Assembly: GCA_016709305.1 (NCBI GenBank) | Contig: JADJNA010000021.1 | Location: 1 to 64,000 of the forward strand | DNA from: Candidatus Villigracilis saccharophilus | Lineage (GTDB): Bacteria; Chloroflexota; Anaerolineae; Anaerolineales; Villigracilaceae | Length of the DNA stretch: 64,000 nt | Direction of reading: 5' to 3' | Part shown: positions 50,497 through 59,414 of the stretch, in pieces | Numbering within the stretch: the stretch's first letter is position 1 | Layout: each line of letters starts with the position of its first letter | The notes under the pieces: model-generated | The model's input: only the letters and a program-made list of their open reading frames with translations | Told to the model about the DNA's origin: nothing | Database searches by the model: none | Position numbers and translations under genes: made by a program

Positions 50497-52767
50497 TCAA
50501 AACATCATCATTTGATTCGCGGATTGTTCGACGGGGTCGTTGGATATCTGTTCTTCAAATGTTTCGCGCGTCAAGATTGGGACTTCGGAGATGGTTCGTA
50601 GGAAACGGAATTTTATGAACCGATGGTTTTTCAAACGCGCCGCGAGTGATGGGTCGCGTTCTTGCTTGTATGCGATCAACGCCGCCCGTCCGCCTGGAAT
50701 GACCAGGATCGTATCATTCTCATCTGTGTGCAAGGCGCGGTCGATCAAGGCCGATACCATGACATGGAACTTCTTCACGGATATTCCATTTTCTTCCCAT
50801 TGAACAAATTTATCGCGCCTGCTTGTTTTGTACTCCAGCCTTTTACCGATCGATTCGATCAGGGTGAGTATTGAGTTTAATTCCTCCCGCCGCGCAGATG
50901 CTGTATCTTCCCTGCGCAATCTCCACATGCCGCCATCTTTTTCGGCATATGAATTCAAGACCGCATAGATCAAGCCTTTTGAAGGTGTCAGCAAGCCTGT
51001 GAATTTTGGGTACAATTCATTTTCAACTTCAAGATAGATCGCGCTTTTATTCTTCTGTAAATACTTAACGACCTCAATTTCCACGCGGTCGGAAAGCGCT
51101 TCTGGCGGTTGGACGACATCCTGGTGCGGCGCGTTTTGATCGCCACGCCGAGTGGCCGCTTCAGCGCCTTTCTTATCTGCGGCTGGTCTCAATCCCCACA
51201 TACCTGTTTCGATATTTTCGCCCGCTGAATAATGGATAAATCTGCCCTCATCTTTTAGCGCGGCTTCAAACAGCTTGCTTGTTTTTCGCAGGGCTTCATC
51301 AAATTCATGTTCAGGCAGTTTAAGAGCGTGTGCTTCAGCTAATTTAATTAAACCCGCCGCGTGAATGTGTAGATAATTAGCCGGCTCACCGCGTGCCGAG
51401 AGATAGGCATGAATTGCGTTTTGCAGATCCGTTACATTCCCTGGCTGCGCTTTTTGTTTTTGCTCATTCTTCCAAATAACTTGAACTGCATCATGTTCGG
51501 TACGCATGGCTACGCTTTGCAGCGCGAAAGTGGATGCGCTCGCTGCGCTAAATGCGGATGTGAGAAAGGCAGGTTCAGGTTCAGGCAATAAGGCAAAAAA
51601 TGGAGTTCCATCCGGAAGCAGGTCGCTTAGGTGATTGAACGCCGAATGCAATGCGGTTGCGTTCCAGGCCCAATCATATCGGCGGCGGCGCAGGGCAACT
51701 TTGTACGGCTCAAGCGCCTCCTTGCCCCACAACCAGCCTGCCCACAGCGCGCAGAGAGTCCAAAAGGCTTGATTAGGACGAGGAACAGAACCAATTACAG
51801 CGGATATTGGTATTTCCTTTTTTACGATCCGAGCCAGATCCTTTAACCGACCTTCATAGATCAAGATGCCGCCACTCTCAGGGATCTTCATGGGCCACGC
51901 TTCACACGTGACCGCTGAGCCTGTTTCTGTCCACAGTGTTAATCCACGCTCGAGCATCATCCAGATGTTATGTTCGCGGAATTGAGCGGGTGTGCTCAAT
52001 TGTTTTGGCCGTGGACGTTCCGCGGGGTGCGCCCAGAGCGTATTGCCTGCATCACATGCCAGCAGGGTCAATGCGGTCAACGCGCGCTTTCTTTCAGCAG
52101 GTAGATTTATACTGTCCAGGCGGTTAATGATGGTTGTCAGTACGTACAATGGGCGCGGTAAATAATGTTGAATGGCTTCTTCAGCGTATTGGCGGTCTTC
52201 ATTATTTAATGCTGCAACTTTTTCGAAGGCGCGGGCGCGGTGTAATGTGTCTGTTTCGGCGATCTTCCATGCGCGTTCAATATCTTCCGCTGAGACAATT
52301 CGTTCGCCTGAGTCGCCGCAGTGACTGCATTCATAAATACGCGCGTAGGGAGCTTTATCACCTTTGCGCCATAAATAGGAATGAGCCTGTATATGCTGGC
52401 CGCATCTTTCGCAGGAGGTGAGATAAAGGGATTGCAGGTGACCTGCCAGCCTTTCATCCCCTTTTTTTACTGCGCCCAGGTTTGCGAGAGCGGCTGTGAA
52501 TTCGGACTGCGCGGGCGGGTTGGCGGATATTTCGAGCAGAAAACGGGTGACCGGATTATTCGCAGTTACAAGCACGCGATAACCGCTGCGTGCGGCTTCC
52601 AGAACCAGCCGCGGGGAAAATCCGAATGGGTCAAGCAGCCAGGCTGAGGGACGGTCCAGATGCGATAGCCAGGCAGAGACCACTCCTTCTTCAAATACAG
52701 GCAAAAATCGCGAGAGCGGGCCGGAATCTGCGCGGTTGAATCCAGGGATATAAGGTTGAAGATCCAT
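50497..52767 (-). CDS. Zinc-ribbon DNA-methylase-like protein lacking the catalytic motif
   Basis: 756-residue protein resembling adenine-specific DNA methylases with a zinc ribbon (COG1743 type). Visible remains: the SAM-site-like LLDPFGFSPRLVLEAARSGY (44-63), TANNPVTRFLLE (68-79), and the ribbon cysteines C119, C122, C147, C150. Where such enzymes carry a DPPY catalytic motif, this one has SVPRPNQAFW (327-336). The C-terminal 300 residues are another domain ending ANQMMMF. It probably binds DNA or SAM without methylating (inference). It is coupled to a CAP lipoprotein, an unexplained pairing. Confidence 0.65.
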   Translation of the reverse strand: MDLQPYIPGFNRADSGPLSRFLPVFEEGVVSAWLSHLDRPSAWLLDPFGFSPRLVLEAARSGYRVLVTANNPVTRFLLEISANPPAQSEFTAALANLGAVKKGDERLAGHLQSLYLTSCERCGQHIQAHSYLWRKGDKAPYARIYECSHCGDSGERIVSAEDIERAWKIAETDTLHRARAFEKVAALNNEDRQYAEEAIQHYLPRPLYVLTTIINRLDSINLPAERKRALTALTLLACDAGNTLWAHPAERPRPKQLSTPAQFREHNIWMMLERGLTLWTETGSAVTCEAWPMKIPESGGILIYEGRLKDLARIVKKEIPISAVIGSVPRPNQAFWTLCALWAGWLWGKEALEPYKVALRRRRYDWAWNATALHSAFNHLSDLLPDGTPFFALLPEPEPAFLTSAFSAASASTFALQSVAMRTEHDAVQVIWKNEQKQKAQPGNVTDLQNAIHAYLSARGEPANYLHIHAAGLIKLAEAHALKLPEHEFDEALRKTSKLFEAALKDEGRFIHYSAGENIETGMWGLRPAADKKGAEAATRRGDQNAPHQDVVQPPEALSDRVEIEVVKYLQKNKSAIYLEVENELYPKFTGLLTPSKGLIYAVLNSYAEKDGGMWRLRREDTASARREELNSILTLIESIGKRLEYKTSRRDKFVQWEENGISVKKFHVMVSALIDRALHTDENDTILVIPGGRAALIAYKQERDPSLAARLKNHRFIKFRFLRTISEVPILTRETFEEQISNDPVEQSANQMMMF

Positions 52768-52809
52768 CTCGGGTAAGTATACATCTCCATGGAGAAATCT
52801 TTTAAGATT

Positions 52810-53781
52810 TTATTTTTCCAGCGGATATGAAATTGCGCTGCCTGGTGTGGAATTCATGTCAATTTCAATGGCGGAGAGCAGGATCTGGATCCCAAGGATC
52901 ACAGAAAGTGTCGGGAGCATGACTGTGCCAGTTGGGGCGGCGATATTTTGGCTGGCGTATTGGATCCATTTAACGCTCCCGAACATCCCGCCGAATAATA
53001 AAAGCGGGATTCCGACCAGCAGATATAGGGACATCATCGAAAAGTCGTAGATGTAATATCTTAATAAGATGCGGCGAAAAAAAGTAGCCAGTAATTTTGA
53101 GGGAAATTCAAATAAAGTGCGCCGAATGGAGAGCTGCGAGGTTTCAGTTCCATACCGGGCGGGAATGGAGATGTCCATCACCAATGCGCCAAGCAGATAT
53201 AAATTTGCGAGCATGGAGGTTTCAAAATAATAGCGGCGGTCTATTTTGTTAAGCGGCAGTTGCGCGAGGATTTCAGCCCGAATGGCCAGAAAGCCGTTTG
53301 TTGGGTCGAAGATATTCCAATAGCCTGTCGCCGCCTTGGATAGAAAGCTTAACCCAAGATTACCAACGCGGCGAATAAAGGGCATTTTTTGCAAGGATTG
53401 AAAATCACGGAAGCGGTTGCCTTTGACGTAGTCAGCTTTCCCCTGGATCAAGGGCGTGATCAGCGCGGGAATTTGATCTGGGTCCATTTGTCCATCACCG
53501 TCGAGCTTGACGATGATCTGCGCGCCAAGTTCAAGCGCCTTGCCAAAGCCGCTGATCATGGCTCCACCAACGCCCTGGTTTTGTGTGTGCTTAATCAGTG
53601 TGATGCGTGTATCTTTTTGGGCGGCGGCGGTTATCACATCTGCTGAAGCATCGGGGGAAGCGTCATCAATAACGATAATATACTTAATAAAGGGGGGCAG
53701 CCCATTTAGCACGGATTGAATATCGCGCTCCACCCGATACGCGGGGATCACAGCGGCGATGTCAAATTTTGTAAAATCCAT
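52810..53781 (-). CDS. Family 2 glycosyltransferase (dolichyl-phosphate-sugar synthase-like)
   Basis: 323-residue GT2 enzyme: VIPAYRVERDIQSVLNGLP start, IIVIDDASPD (first Asp pair), KLDGDGQMDP (DxD-like nucleotide-sugar site), DPTNGFLAI, and the acceptor region YYFETSMLANLYLLG. Two transmembrane helices at the C-terminus (about 245-270 and 285-310) anchor it, as in polyprenyl-phosphate sugar transferases. The sugar and lipid acceptor cannot be told. Start MDFTKF (53781) is preferred over a longer frame that lacks protein character. Divergent from the signalling pair. Confidence 0.88.
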   Translation of the reverse strand: MDFTKFDIAAVIPAYRVERDIQSVLNGLPPFIKYIIVIDDASPDASADVITAAAQKDTRITLIKHTQNQGVGGAMISGFGKALELGAQIIVKLDGDGQMDPDQIPALITPLIQGKADYVKGNRFRDFQSLQKMPFIRRVGNLGLSFLSKAATGYWNIFDPTNGFLAIRAEILAQLPLNKIDRRYYFETSMLANLYLLGALVMDISIPARYGTETSQLSIRRTLFEFPSKLLATFFRRILLRYYIYDFSMMSLYLLVGIPLLLFGGMFGSVKWIQYASQNIAAPTGTVMLPTLSVILGIQILLSAIEIDMNSTPGSAISYPLEK

Positions 53782-53831
53782 GAAAACGATTGTAATCGAA
53801 AAGGTGATAGAATCGCGTGAAGGAAAAAAAT

Positions 53832-55001
53832 ATGGCAACCGGGGAACGCATACTGATTGTAGAAAGTGATCCAGATATTGCCGATTTGATCGCAAGGCAA
53901 TCGCTCCAGCCGCTTGGGTATCAAGTGATTGTCATGGGCGATCCAGCTTCTGCGCTTATGAGTGCGGTTCAGACTCCCCCGGAGTTGATCATTGCTAATA
54001 TTAATTTACCTGGTCTGAGCGGGAAAGACCTGCTAACGGCATTGAATTCTCATGGTGTTCAATCACCTTTGATCGTTATTGCAGAAAAAAAGCAGGAAGC
54101 GGATGCGATCCAGGCGTTTCGTTTGGGTGCGTCGGATGTGATTTTTTGGCCTGTGCGCGATACAGAAGTGGTCTCCATTGTTGAGCGAGCTTTACGGCAA
54201 ACCAAGGAGAAACGCGAACGGTTAAAATTGGATTTACAGTTAAAATCCGCGAATGAGGAACAACAGAAGAGATTGCGCGATCTGACCACGATCGTGACCA
54301 TGGTTAAGTCAGTGATTTCGATCACCGATCAACGTCTGTTATTTGACCGAATTCTGGAAAATGTATTACAGCTGGCTGAGGCGGATATTTGCTGGCTTAT
54401 GCTGCGAGATGAACGCACCAAAACCTATCTACTTCGTTCCCAGCGTAATCTGCCTGAAGCTTGGGCGAAGAAAATGAATCAACCGCTTGATGATGGGATC
54501 AGTTCTCTGGTTGCCCAATCTGGACATAGTCTGCTGATGAATGGTTCGCCTCTGCAAAAGTTTAAGGTTGCGGCTCTCGGCAAGGCGGTTGGTGTGATCC
54601 CGATCAAGATCCAAAATGAGGTGATCGGTCTATTAATTGCTGTGCGAAAAAAAGACCGTGAAATAAACCGCGACGGGCAGATTTTGCTTGAAGCAATGGC
54701 GGATTTTGCTTCCATTTCGCTGGTGAATGCACGCCTGTTCCGTGCATTGGAGCAAACTGCTGAAAATGCGCGAACGGGAGAGAAGCATCGTCACGCCGCG
54801 CTTGATGCGATGCGCGAAGTCATTCACGGAGAACTGCAGGCAGCTGGGTATCCTCTTAACTTTGTGTTGACAGAAATGCCCGGCGCGCTTAATGCAGAAC
54901 AGAAACAAGCACTTCGATCAGTTCAGGAGGCATTAAGCCGCCTCTCACGCTCATCTGAAAATACAATGATTCCTGCTTCACCAAAAAATAAATCATCATA
55001 G
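53832..55001 (+). CDS. Pseudo-receiver plus GAF-domain protein
   Basis: 389-residue cytoplasmic signalling protein. Residues 6-125 are a response-regulator receiver fold, but the phosphorylated Asp is Asn56 (IIANINLPGLSG) and the conserved Lys of the 'KP' motif is Trp105 (IFWPVRD). A coiled coil (about 120-155), a GAF domain (about 165-315: FDRILENVLQLAEADICWLM, GHSLLMNGSP, VIPIKIQNEVIGLLI), and a helical C-terminus about as long as a histidine-kinase dimerisation helix but without His follow. It cannot be phosphorylated in the usual way. It lies 5 bases before the histidine kinase gene. Confidence 0.85.
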   Translation: MATGERILIVESDPDIADLIARQSLQPLGYQVIVMGDPASALMSAVQTPPELIIANINLPGLSGKDLLTALNSHGVQSPLIVIAEKKQEADAIQAFRLGASDVIFWPVRDTEVVSIVERALRQTKEKRERLKLDLQLKSANEEQQKRLRDLTTIVTMVKSVISITDQRLLFDRILENVLQLAEADICWLMLRDERTKTYLLRSQRNLPEAWAKKMNQPLDDGISSLVAQSGHSLLMNGSPLQKFKVAALGKAVGVIPIKIQNEVIGLLIAVRKKDREINRDGQILLEAMADFASISLVNARLFRALEQTAENARTGEKHRHAALDAMREVIHGELQAAGYPLNFVLTEMPGALNAEQKQALRSVQEALSRLSRSSENTMIPASPKNKSS

Positions 55002-55006
55002 AACCT

Positions 55007-56455
55007 ATGCCAGAAAAGGAGCCCATCCTAGTAGCACTCAATCCATCTCCAATTTTGGATTTAATGGAGCGTACTTTGCGGGCGGCAGGTTTTGATGTGG
55101 CGATCGCCCACGACCATTCCGGTCTGGAGCGTTGCGTTCAGGAAACGATACCCGTTCTATTGATCATTGGCGAAAAGTTTGCAGATCAGGATGGGTTATC
55201 TGTTTCAAGCAATCTGCTGTTGCGTTTTCCAACATTACCCATTATTTTATATGCGGATCGAGATTCGATCGAGCTTGTCAAGGCTGTTCTAAAACGAGGA
55301 TTGAGCGGCTACCTATATCCACCGCTTAAAATGCAGGATATTGTTGATGAAGTCCAGAAGAATCTGACCCGGGCAAGACAACTGGGAGATTGGGTGCGGC
55401 GGGAAGTAAAACGCACGACTTCTTCACTTTCCGAAAAAGCTGCCATCTCTGAAGCGGAGCGTGGAAAACTCGAAGCGATCATCGCGAATATCCAGGATGG
55501 CGTGATCGTTATTGATGATAATCAGAAGATTTTATTGGTGAATCGATCTGTATGCGATGTTTTTAGTTTGAATGAGAAAGAGATCGCAGGCAAATTCCTT
55601 GCGGACATCATCCCCAACGCGGATTTGAAGAACATGCTGCACCTTTCGAGTAAAAGCCCATTGAAAAACCATGAGATCAATTTTGAGGATGGTCGTGTAT
55701 TTAATGCGCAATACACTCCCATCCCAAAAATCGGCGCGGCCGTGACCATACAGGATATTTCATATCTCAAGCAGCTCGATCGTTTAAAGAACGATTTTAT
55801 TTACACCGTTTCCCATGACCTTCGTTCACCTTTGACATCCATCCTCGGATATGCAGAACTGATCGAACGGATCGGCCCTTTAAATCAAAACCAACAGGAT
55901 TTTTTGCGCCGCTTGCAGGGAAGTACCCAGCATATTACCAATTTAGTGAATGACCTGCTTGATCTTGGAAGCCTCGAAGCAGGTTTTGATACTTTACGGG
56001 AGACTGTTCAGCTTGAAAACGTTTTGAAGAACTCCCTGGACATGTTCGATGCTCAGATAAAGAAAAAGAATATCAATCTTTCCAGTCATATTGAGACTTC
56101 GCTAAAGCCGATCTTTGCAAACCCGATTCGAATTCGCCAAATGGTCGATAACCTGGTTGGGAATGCGCTCAAATATACGCCGGATTATGGGGATGTCCAG
56201 ACCATCCTGTTGATGCAAGACAGCCAGATCATACTCAAAGTTCAAGATAGTGGTCCGGGCATTCCACCTCAAGAGCAAAGCCACGTTTTTGATAAATTCT
56301 ATCGCGCCACCAATGCTCCTGATGGGGTACGAGGTTCTGGTTTAGGGCTGGCGATCGTAAAATCAGTTGTGGAAAGCCATCAGGGACGAGTTTGGGTGGA
56401 GGCAAATGCAGAGAAAGGTTCGTTGTTTATCGTGATTCTACCCACAATGGATTAA
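55007..56455 (+). CDS. Sensor histidine kinase with degenerate receiver and PAS domain
   Basis: 482-residue soluble kinase. N-terminal receiver-like domain (5-120) lacking the acceptor Asp (Gly55 in VLLIIGEKFAD) and the Lys (Tyr104 in GYLYPPL); PAS domain (about 150-255: LEAIIANIQDGVIVIDDNQK); HisKA with VSHDLRSPL (His about 270); HATPase_c with N box (DNLVGNALKYTPD), DSGPGIPP and GSGLGLAIV. The catalytic parts are complete, so it should autophosphorylate. No membrane segment is present. Its target is not encoded beside it. Pairing with another pseudo-receiver protein is distinctive. Confidence 0.92.
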   Translation: MPEKEPILVALNPSPILDLMERTLRAAGFDVAIAHDHSGLERCVQETIPVLLIIGEKFADQDGLSVSSNLLLRFPTLPIILYADRDSIELVKAVLKRGLSGYLYPPLKMQDIVDEVQKNLTRARQLGDWVRREVKRTTSSLSEKAAISEAERGKLEAIIANIQDGVIVIDDNQKILLVNRSVCDVFSLNEKEIAGKFLADIIPNADLKNMLHLSSKSPLKNHEINFEDGRVFNAQYTPIPKIGAAVTIQDISYLKQLDRLKNDFIYTVSHDLRSPLTSILGYAELIERIGPLNQNQQDFLRRLQGSTQHITNLVNDLLDLGSLEAGFDTLRETVQLENVLKNSLDMFDAQIKKKNINLSSHIETSLKPIFANPIRIRQMVDNLVGNALKYTPDYGDVQTILLMQDSQIILKVQDSGPGIPPQEQSHVFDKFYRATNAPDGVRGSGLGLAIVKSVVESHQGRVWVEANAEKGSLFIVILPTMD

Positions 56456-56484
56456 TAAAAGTTCATGATCAGGTGATTAAATAC

Positions 56485-56514
56485 GCCGCCGCCAAGTAAG
56501 AACTTGACGGCGGC
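56485..56514 (+). terminator. Hairpin after kinase gene
   Basis: Arms GCCGCCG-C-CAAG and CTTG-A-CGGCGGC with one mismatch, then TTTCGCC. The next 130 bases to 56649 contain three GGAGG-like boxes but no clear gene. Confidence 0.6.
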
Positions 56515-56649
56515 TTTCGCCAAAGGAGGAGACTAGGAGGAGCATTTTGGAGGTGTCTTTGTTCCGTCTCCGCCCTTATATTATTACATTTCCTGTTTTT
56601 CAACCATCGTCAAATGTCACGCATTAGTTGTGACAATATTCACAAATGT

Positions 56650-57066
56650 TTATAGATTGTGAAGGTATGTGAGTGTTTGGGCAATGGCTTCCTCGACAGT
56701 GGAATATTCCTGTATTGTTAGTGCCTGATCCGGGTTGCCGGTGATCATTTTTGAGACCCTGCGCTCTTTTTTGTGTATACATAATACCGGTTTTTGAATG
56801 GTCAGAGCGTAGCCGATCTCATATCCCACACCGTGTGACGGCACGCTGACTTCCGCGATCAAAACATCGCAATTTTTTATCCAATTCACATCGCGTTCAT
56901 ATACATCTTGCGGTACAAGTATTCTTTCCTTTTCCATGACTTCTGACTGCGCCAGATGCGAGGTGGGAATTTCGTGTCCGTCAGCCATTAGCGCGGCTAC
57001 GATTTCTTGATAGACAGGTTCGAACTCCCGTCCGCCTGTAATGGAACATGCAAAATAAAGATTCAT
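56650..57066 (-). CDS. Nucleoside 2-deoxyribosyltransferase / DNPH1-like N-hydrolase
   Basis: 138-residue Rossmann-like enzyme of the nucleoside deoxyribosyltransferase family. The start MNLYFACSITGGREFEPVYQ closely follows the DNPH1 (Rcl) pattern S-I-x-G-G-R, and DVLIAEVSVPSHGVGYEIGY carries the D-x-x-x-A-E-V and G-x-G-x-E catalytic block. DNPH1 enzymes cleave deoxynucleoside monophosphates to base and deoxyribose 5-phosphate, sanitising the nucleotide pool; transferase activity is also possible. Its start overlaps the preceding membrane-protein gene by four bases. Confidence 0.8.
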   Translation of the reverse strand: MNLYFACSITGGREFEPVYQEIVAALMADGHEIPTSHLAQSEVMEKERILVPQDVYERDVNWIKNCDVLIAEVSVPSHGVGYEIGYALTIQKPVLCIHKKERRVSKMITGNPDQALTIQEYSTVEEAIAQTLTYLHNL

Positions 57067-57677
57067 TTTTTATTGGTGGGGAGCCGTGAAAGGATTGAGT
57101 TATTGCGTTTGGGCTGAGCGCTGACAGCCCCGGCGCCTGTGCGCATGCTTTCCATTTCTGAACTGAAACGCATCCAATCGTTAACAACGATCACAAAATG
57201 CGGGGTATTATCCTTGAAAAACAGCGGCGAAAGGAACAACTTTAAAAAAGATCTCGGCATGGGGTGCCCATTCAGTTCGAGCACAAGTGCGGTCATTTTT
57301 GCAAGCGGTTGGATAATTTCCGCCTGCCATTTTGAGATGCTTTGAGACGGGAACAATGCCCCAAAATTAGCCGAGGACGCCCGGAAAAATCGTTTGTATG
57401 AAATGTTGAGCCGTAATAATGGCGTGGCCAGACGCAGATGATCGCTGAAGGGCTGTACGTATGCACCTTTGCGCGCGATCAAAAATAAAAGCCCAAGAAA
57501 TAGATTTAGCACGCCGATACTGGCGAATGTGAGCCAGCGCCATTGCTCAAATCCCCAAGAATAGAGCGCCCACGATAAAGCCAGCAAGGCAAGCCCGATC
57601 GTAAAGATCGCCGGCCACCACAGGTCGATCATGCGCGTATAGAGTACCAGTGGATAACGCCGCCCGCCCTTTGCCAT
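57063..57677 (-). CDS. Two-helix membrane protein, bacterial PH-like
   Basis: 204-residue membrane protein: two transmembrane helices at about 22-65 (IDLWWPAIFTIGLALLALSW and the one after) then a beta-rich cytoplasmic domain resembling the bPH modules of YdbS-type proteins. A basic tail follows. It overlaps the DNPH1-like gene by four bases and begins 3 bases after the translin stop, so the three are co-transcribed. Function unknown. Confidence 0.6.
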   Translation of the reverse strand: MAKGGRRYPLVLYTRMIDLWWPAIFTIGLALLALSWALYSWGFEQWRWLTFASIGVLNLFLGLLFLIARKGAYVQPFSDHLRLATPLLRLNISYKRFFRASSANFGALFPSQSISKWQAEIIQPLAKMTALVLELNGHPMPRSFLKLFLSPLFFKDNTPHFVIVVNDWMRFSSEMESMRTGAGAVSAQPKRNNSILSRLPTNKK

Positions 57678-57680
57678 TTT

Positions 57681-58367
57681 TTATTTAATATCCTGCGAAG
57701 GATGCGGGACTGCGCTTCCTTGCGTATCCGGTTGGTTGCTGTTTAATTGAATGATCAACTTCCCTATGGCTTGTTCAAGGTGTTCGCCTTTCAGGCTGAA
57801 GGTGATGTCTCCGCGTGTTTTTTCAATGATGCCGCGGGCAAGATCTGTCTGACGGCGCAAGCCATTGGTGATGGCATCTGGATAATCCATGGTGACCATG
57901 ACTGAATAGATCTCATCCATGATACCCAGCAGCCGTTCAACCTCCGGAGAATATCCATGACGAAGGATATCCAAGCTGCGTCGGCGTAATTCGCCGACGA
58001 CTTCTGCCAACCCGTTGAGATAGGTTGAGGGCTCAACGATCAGTTCTGCGGGAGTCAGAAGCGGCTCATTCCGGATTAAGGCGCAGGTAACATTTGCTTC
58101 AACAAATTCCTTGAGCGCATCCTGTGTGTAGCCGGCGTAGAACAGGTCAGGATAATTGGCAAGTGAATTGCGAAGCGTATCTGCCAGTTGACGCGCTTCC
58201 TCAAGATGCGAATTCATGACATCGGTTTCATCACGATGCACGGCGCGGATGGCGAGCGAACAGGCGCGGGTTAATTGACGAGCCTGTGCGAGCGCCTGGT
58301 CACGCGCTGAAGTGCGCGCATCAAAGATCTTTCGGATCTGGTCTGTGATCTGTTCAAGTTTATGCAT
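57681..58367 (-). CDS. Bacterial translin-family protein
   Basis: 228-residue all-helical protein with the translin/TRAX signatures: CSLAIRAVHRDET near residue 35, ALKEFVEANV (Glu87, Glu90), TYLNGLAEVVGELRRRSLDI (about 125), DYPDAITNGLRRQTDLARGI (Asp175), and EKTRGDI. The E-x-x-E and Asp match the catalytic acids of TRAX and archaeal translin, which process RNA (C3PO). The family is rare in bacteria. A short Gln/Pro-rich C-terminal tail follows. Grouped with DUF3467, bPH and DNPH1-like genes. Confidence 0.85.
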   Translation of the reverse strand: MHKLEQITDQIRKIFDARTSARDQALAQARQLTRACSLAIRAVHRDETDVMNSHLEEARQLADTLRNSLANYPDLFYAGYTQDALKEFVEANVTCALIRNEPLLTPAELIVEPSTYLNGLAEVVGELRRRSLDILRHGYSPEVERLLGIMDEIYSVMVTMDYPDAITNGLRRQTDLARGIIEKTRGDITFSLKGEHLEQAIGKLIIQLNSNQPDTQGSAVPHPSQDIK

Positions 58368-58374
58368 GTTTATC

Positions 58375-58713
58375 CTACGGTTCTTTGGGTGGATCGGGCG
58401 GCTGTTGAAATGGGCGGAAAAGATTATCTGCCAGGGTGGTATTGGTTGGCAGGTGAATTTCTCCGAACGCAGCTTCGTAGCGTGTTATGTTATCGGTCAG
58501 GGCGCGTACCAATAGTTTGGCGCTAAGTGGGGTCATGACGACTCTGGAGCGGATCTTTGCTTTTGGTTCGCCCGGCAGGAGATGGGCAAAATCGATCACG
58601 ATGTCAGCGGGGGAGTGGGCGATGCGCGCGAGATTGGCGTACACAATTTCTAGTTCTGCGGGAGCCTCCAGAACAGGACCGGTCTGTTTGGGAGGTGGTT
58701 GTGGTATGGTCAT
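58375..58713 (-). CDS. DUF3467 protein
   Basis: 112-residue soluble protein of the DUF3467 family: LEIVYANLARIAHSPADIVID near residue 20, then RSRVVMTPLSAKLLVRALTD and the NITRYEAAFGEI ending. Both ends are Pro-rich (MTIPQPPPKQTG and QPPDPPKEP). Family function unknown. It lies 8 bases before translin on the same strand, forming the start of the four-gene cluster. Confidence 0.75.
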   Translation of the reverse strand: MTIPQPPPKQTGPVLEAPAELEIVYANLARIAHSPADIVIDFAHLLPGEPKAKIRSRVVMTPLSAKLLVRALTDNITRYEAAFGEIHLPTNTTLADNLFRPFQQPPDPPKEP

Positions 58714-58789
58714 GAGATTATCCGTTTCTTGTTTAATGATAATGTGGCCGTTTGATCAAGGCGTTGCTTGTGATGAATCAAATTTATTG

Positions 58790-58828
58790 CACAGACTTCG
58801 GAAGTTCACTTGCTTTCCGAAGTCTGTG
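58790..58828. terminator. Hairpin downstream of ssb
   Basis: Perfect 14-bp arms CACAGACTTCGGAA and TTCCGAAGTCTGTG with an 11-base loop, just past the ssb stop on the minus strand. Confidence 0.65.
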
Positions 58829-58836
58829 GGCATTAT

Positions 58837-59268
58837 TTAGAAAGGAATATCGTCTTCCGAAGGGCCTTCGAACTCCTGACCGCCTCCGCCCGGAATTGGA
58901 CCGCTTTCACCGACTTCACCTCGTGCTGAAAGAAAGCGTACTGTATTGGCTGTGATCTCAAATGAGGAACCGGACGTGCCATCCTGTTTGGTCCAAATCT
59001 TTGGACCGCCCGTATTCGGGTCTGCGCTGATACGGCCTTCAACCAATACTTTGCTGCCTTTTTTCAAATATTGATTACAAATTTCAGCTTGTTTGCCCCA
59101 TGCGGTGACCCGAAACCAAATGGTTTTTTTTACTTTTTCACCATTGGCGCTTGTATAGGATTCGCTTACGGCAACGGAAAAACTAGTGACCGCCTGTCCT
59201 GAAGGTGTATAACGCATCTCAGGATCTCGACCAAGATTGCCGGCTAAAATTGTTGTATGAAATGTCAT
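58837..59268 (-). CDS. ssb: Single-stranded DNA-binding protein
   Basis: 143-residue SSB of the bacterial type: OB-fold (1-105: ILAGNLGRDPEMRYTPSGQA, TIWFRVTAWGKQAEIC, KKGSKVLVEGRIS), a Gly/Pro-rich linker, and the acidic C-terminal tip DDIPF that recruits repair and replication partners. Start ATG 59268 has AAGGAG upstream. Ends in a hairpin. Essential for replication and recombination; functionally linked to RecF and NurA-HerA elsewhere in this window. Confidence 0.95.
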   Translation of the reverse strand: MTFHTTILAGNLGRDPEMRYTPSGQAVTSFSVAVSESYTSANGEKVKKTIWFRVTAWGKQAEICNQYLKKGSKVLVEGRISADPNTGGPKIWTKQDGTSGSSFEITANTVRFLSARGEVGESGPIPGGGGQEFEGPSEDDIPF

Positions 59269-59414
59269 GGGGATTCTCCTTGGGGGTTAAGGTACCCGCC
59301 GAATTACGGCGGGGGAAATATTTCAAAATCTATTTTACACCACTACGTATTTTGTAAGAAAGGAGTTTATGGGATTGTCTGGTTATAAATTCTTATACTT
59401 TATCGGAGGAAAAT

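Noticed and set aside
50497..52767. Active restriction-modification methylase
   Set aside because: The DPPY-type catalytic motif is replaced and no restriction enzyme gene is adjacent.
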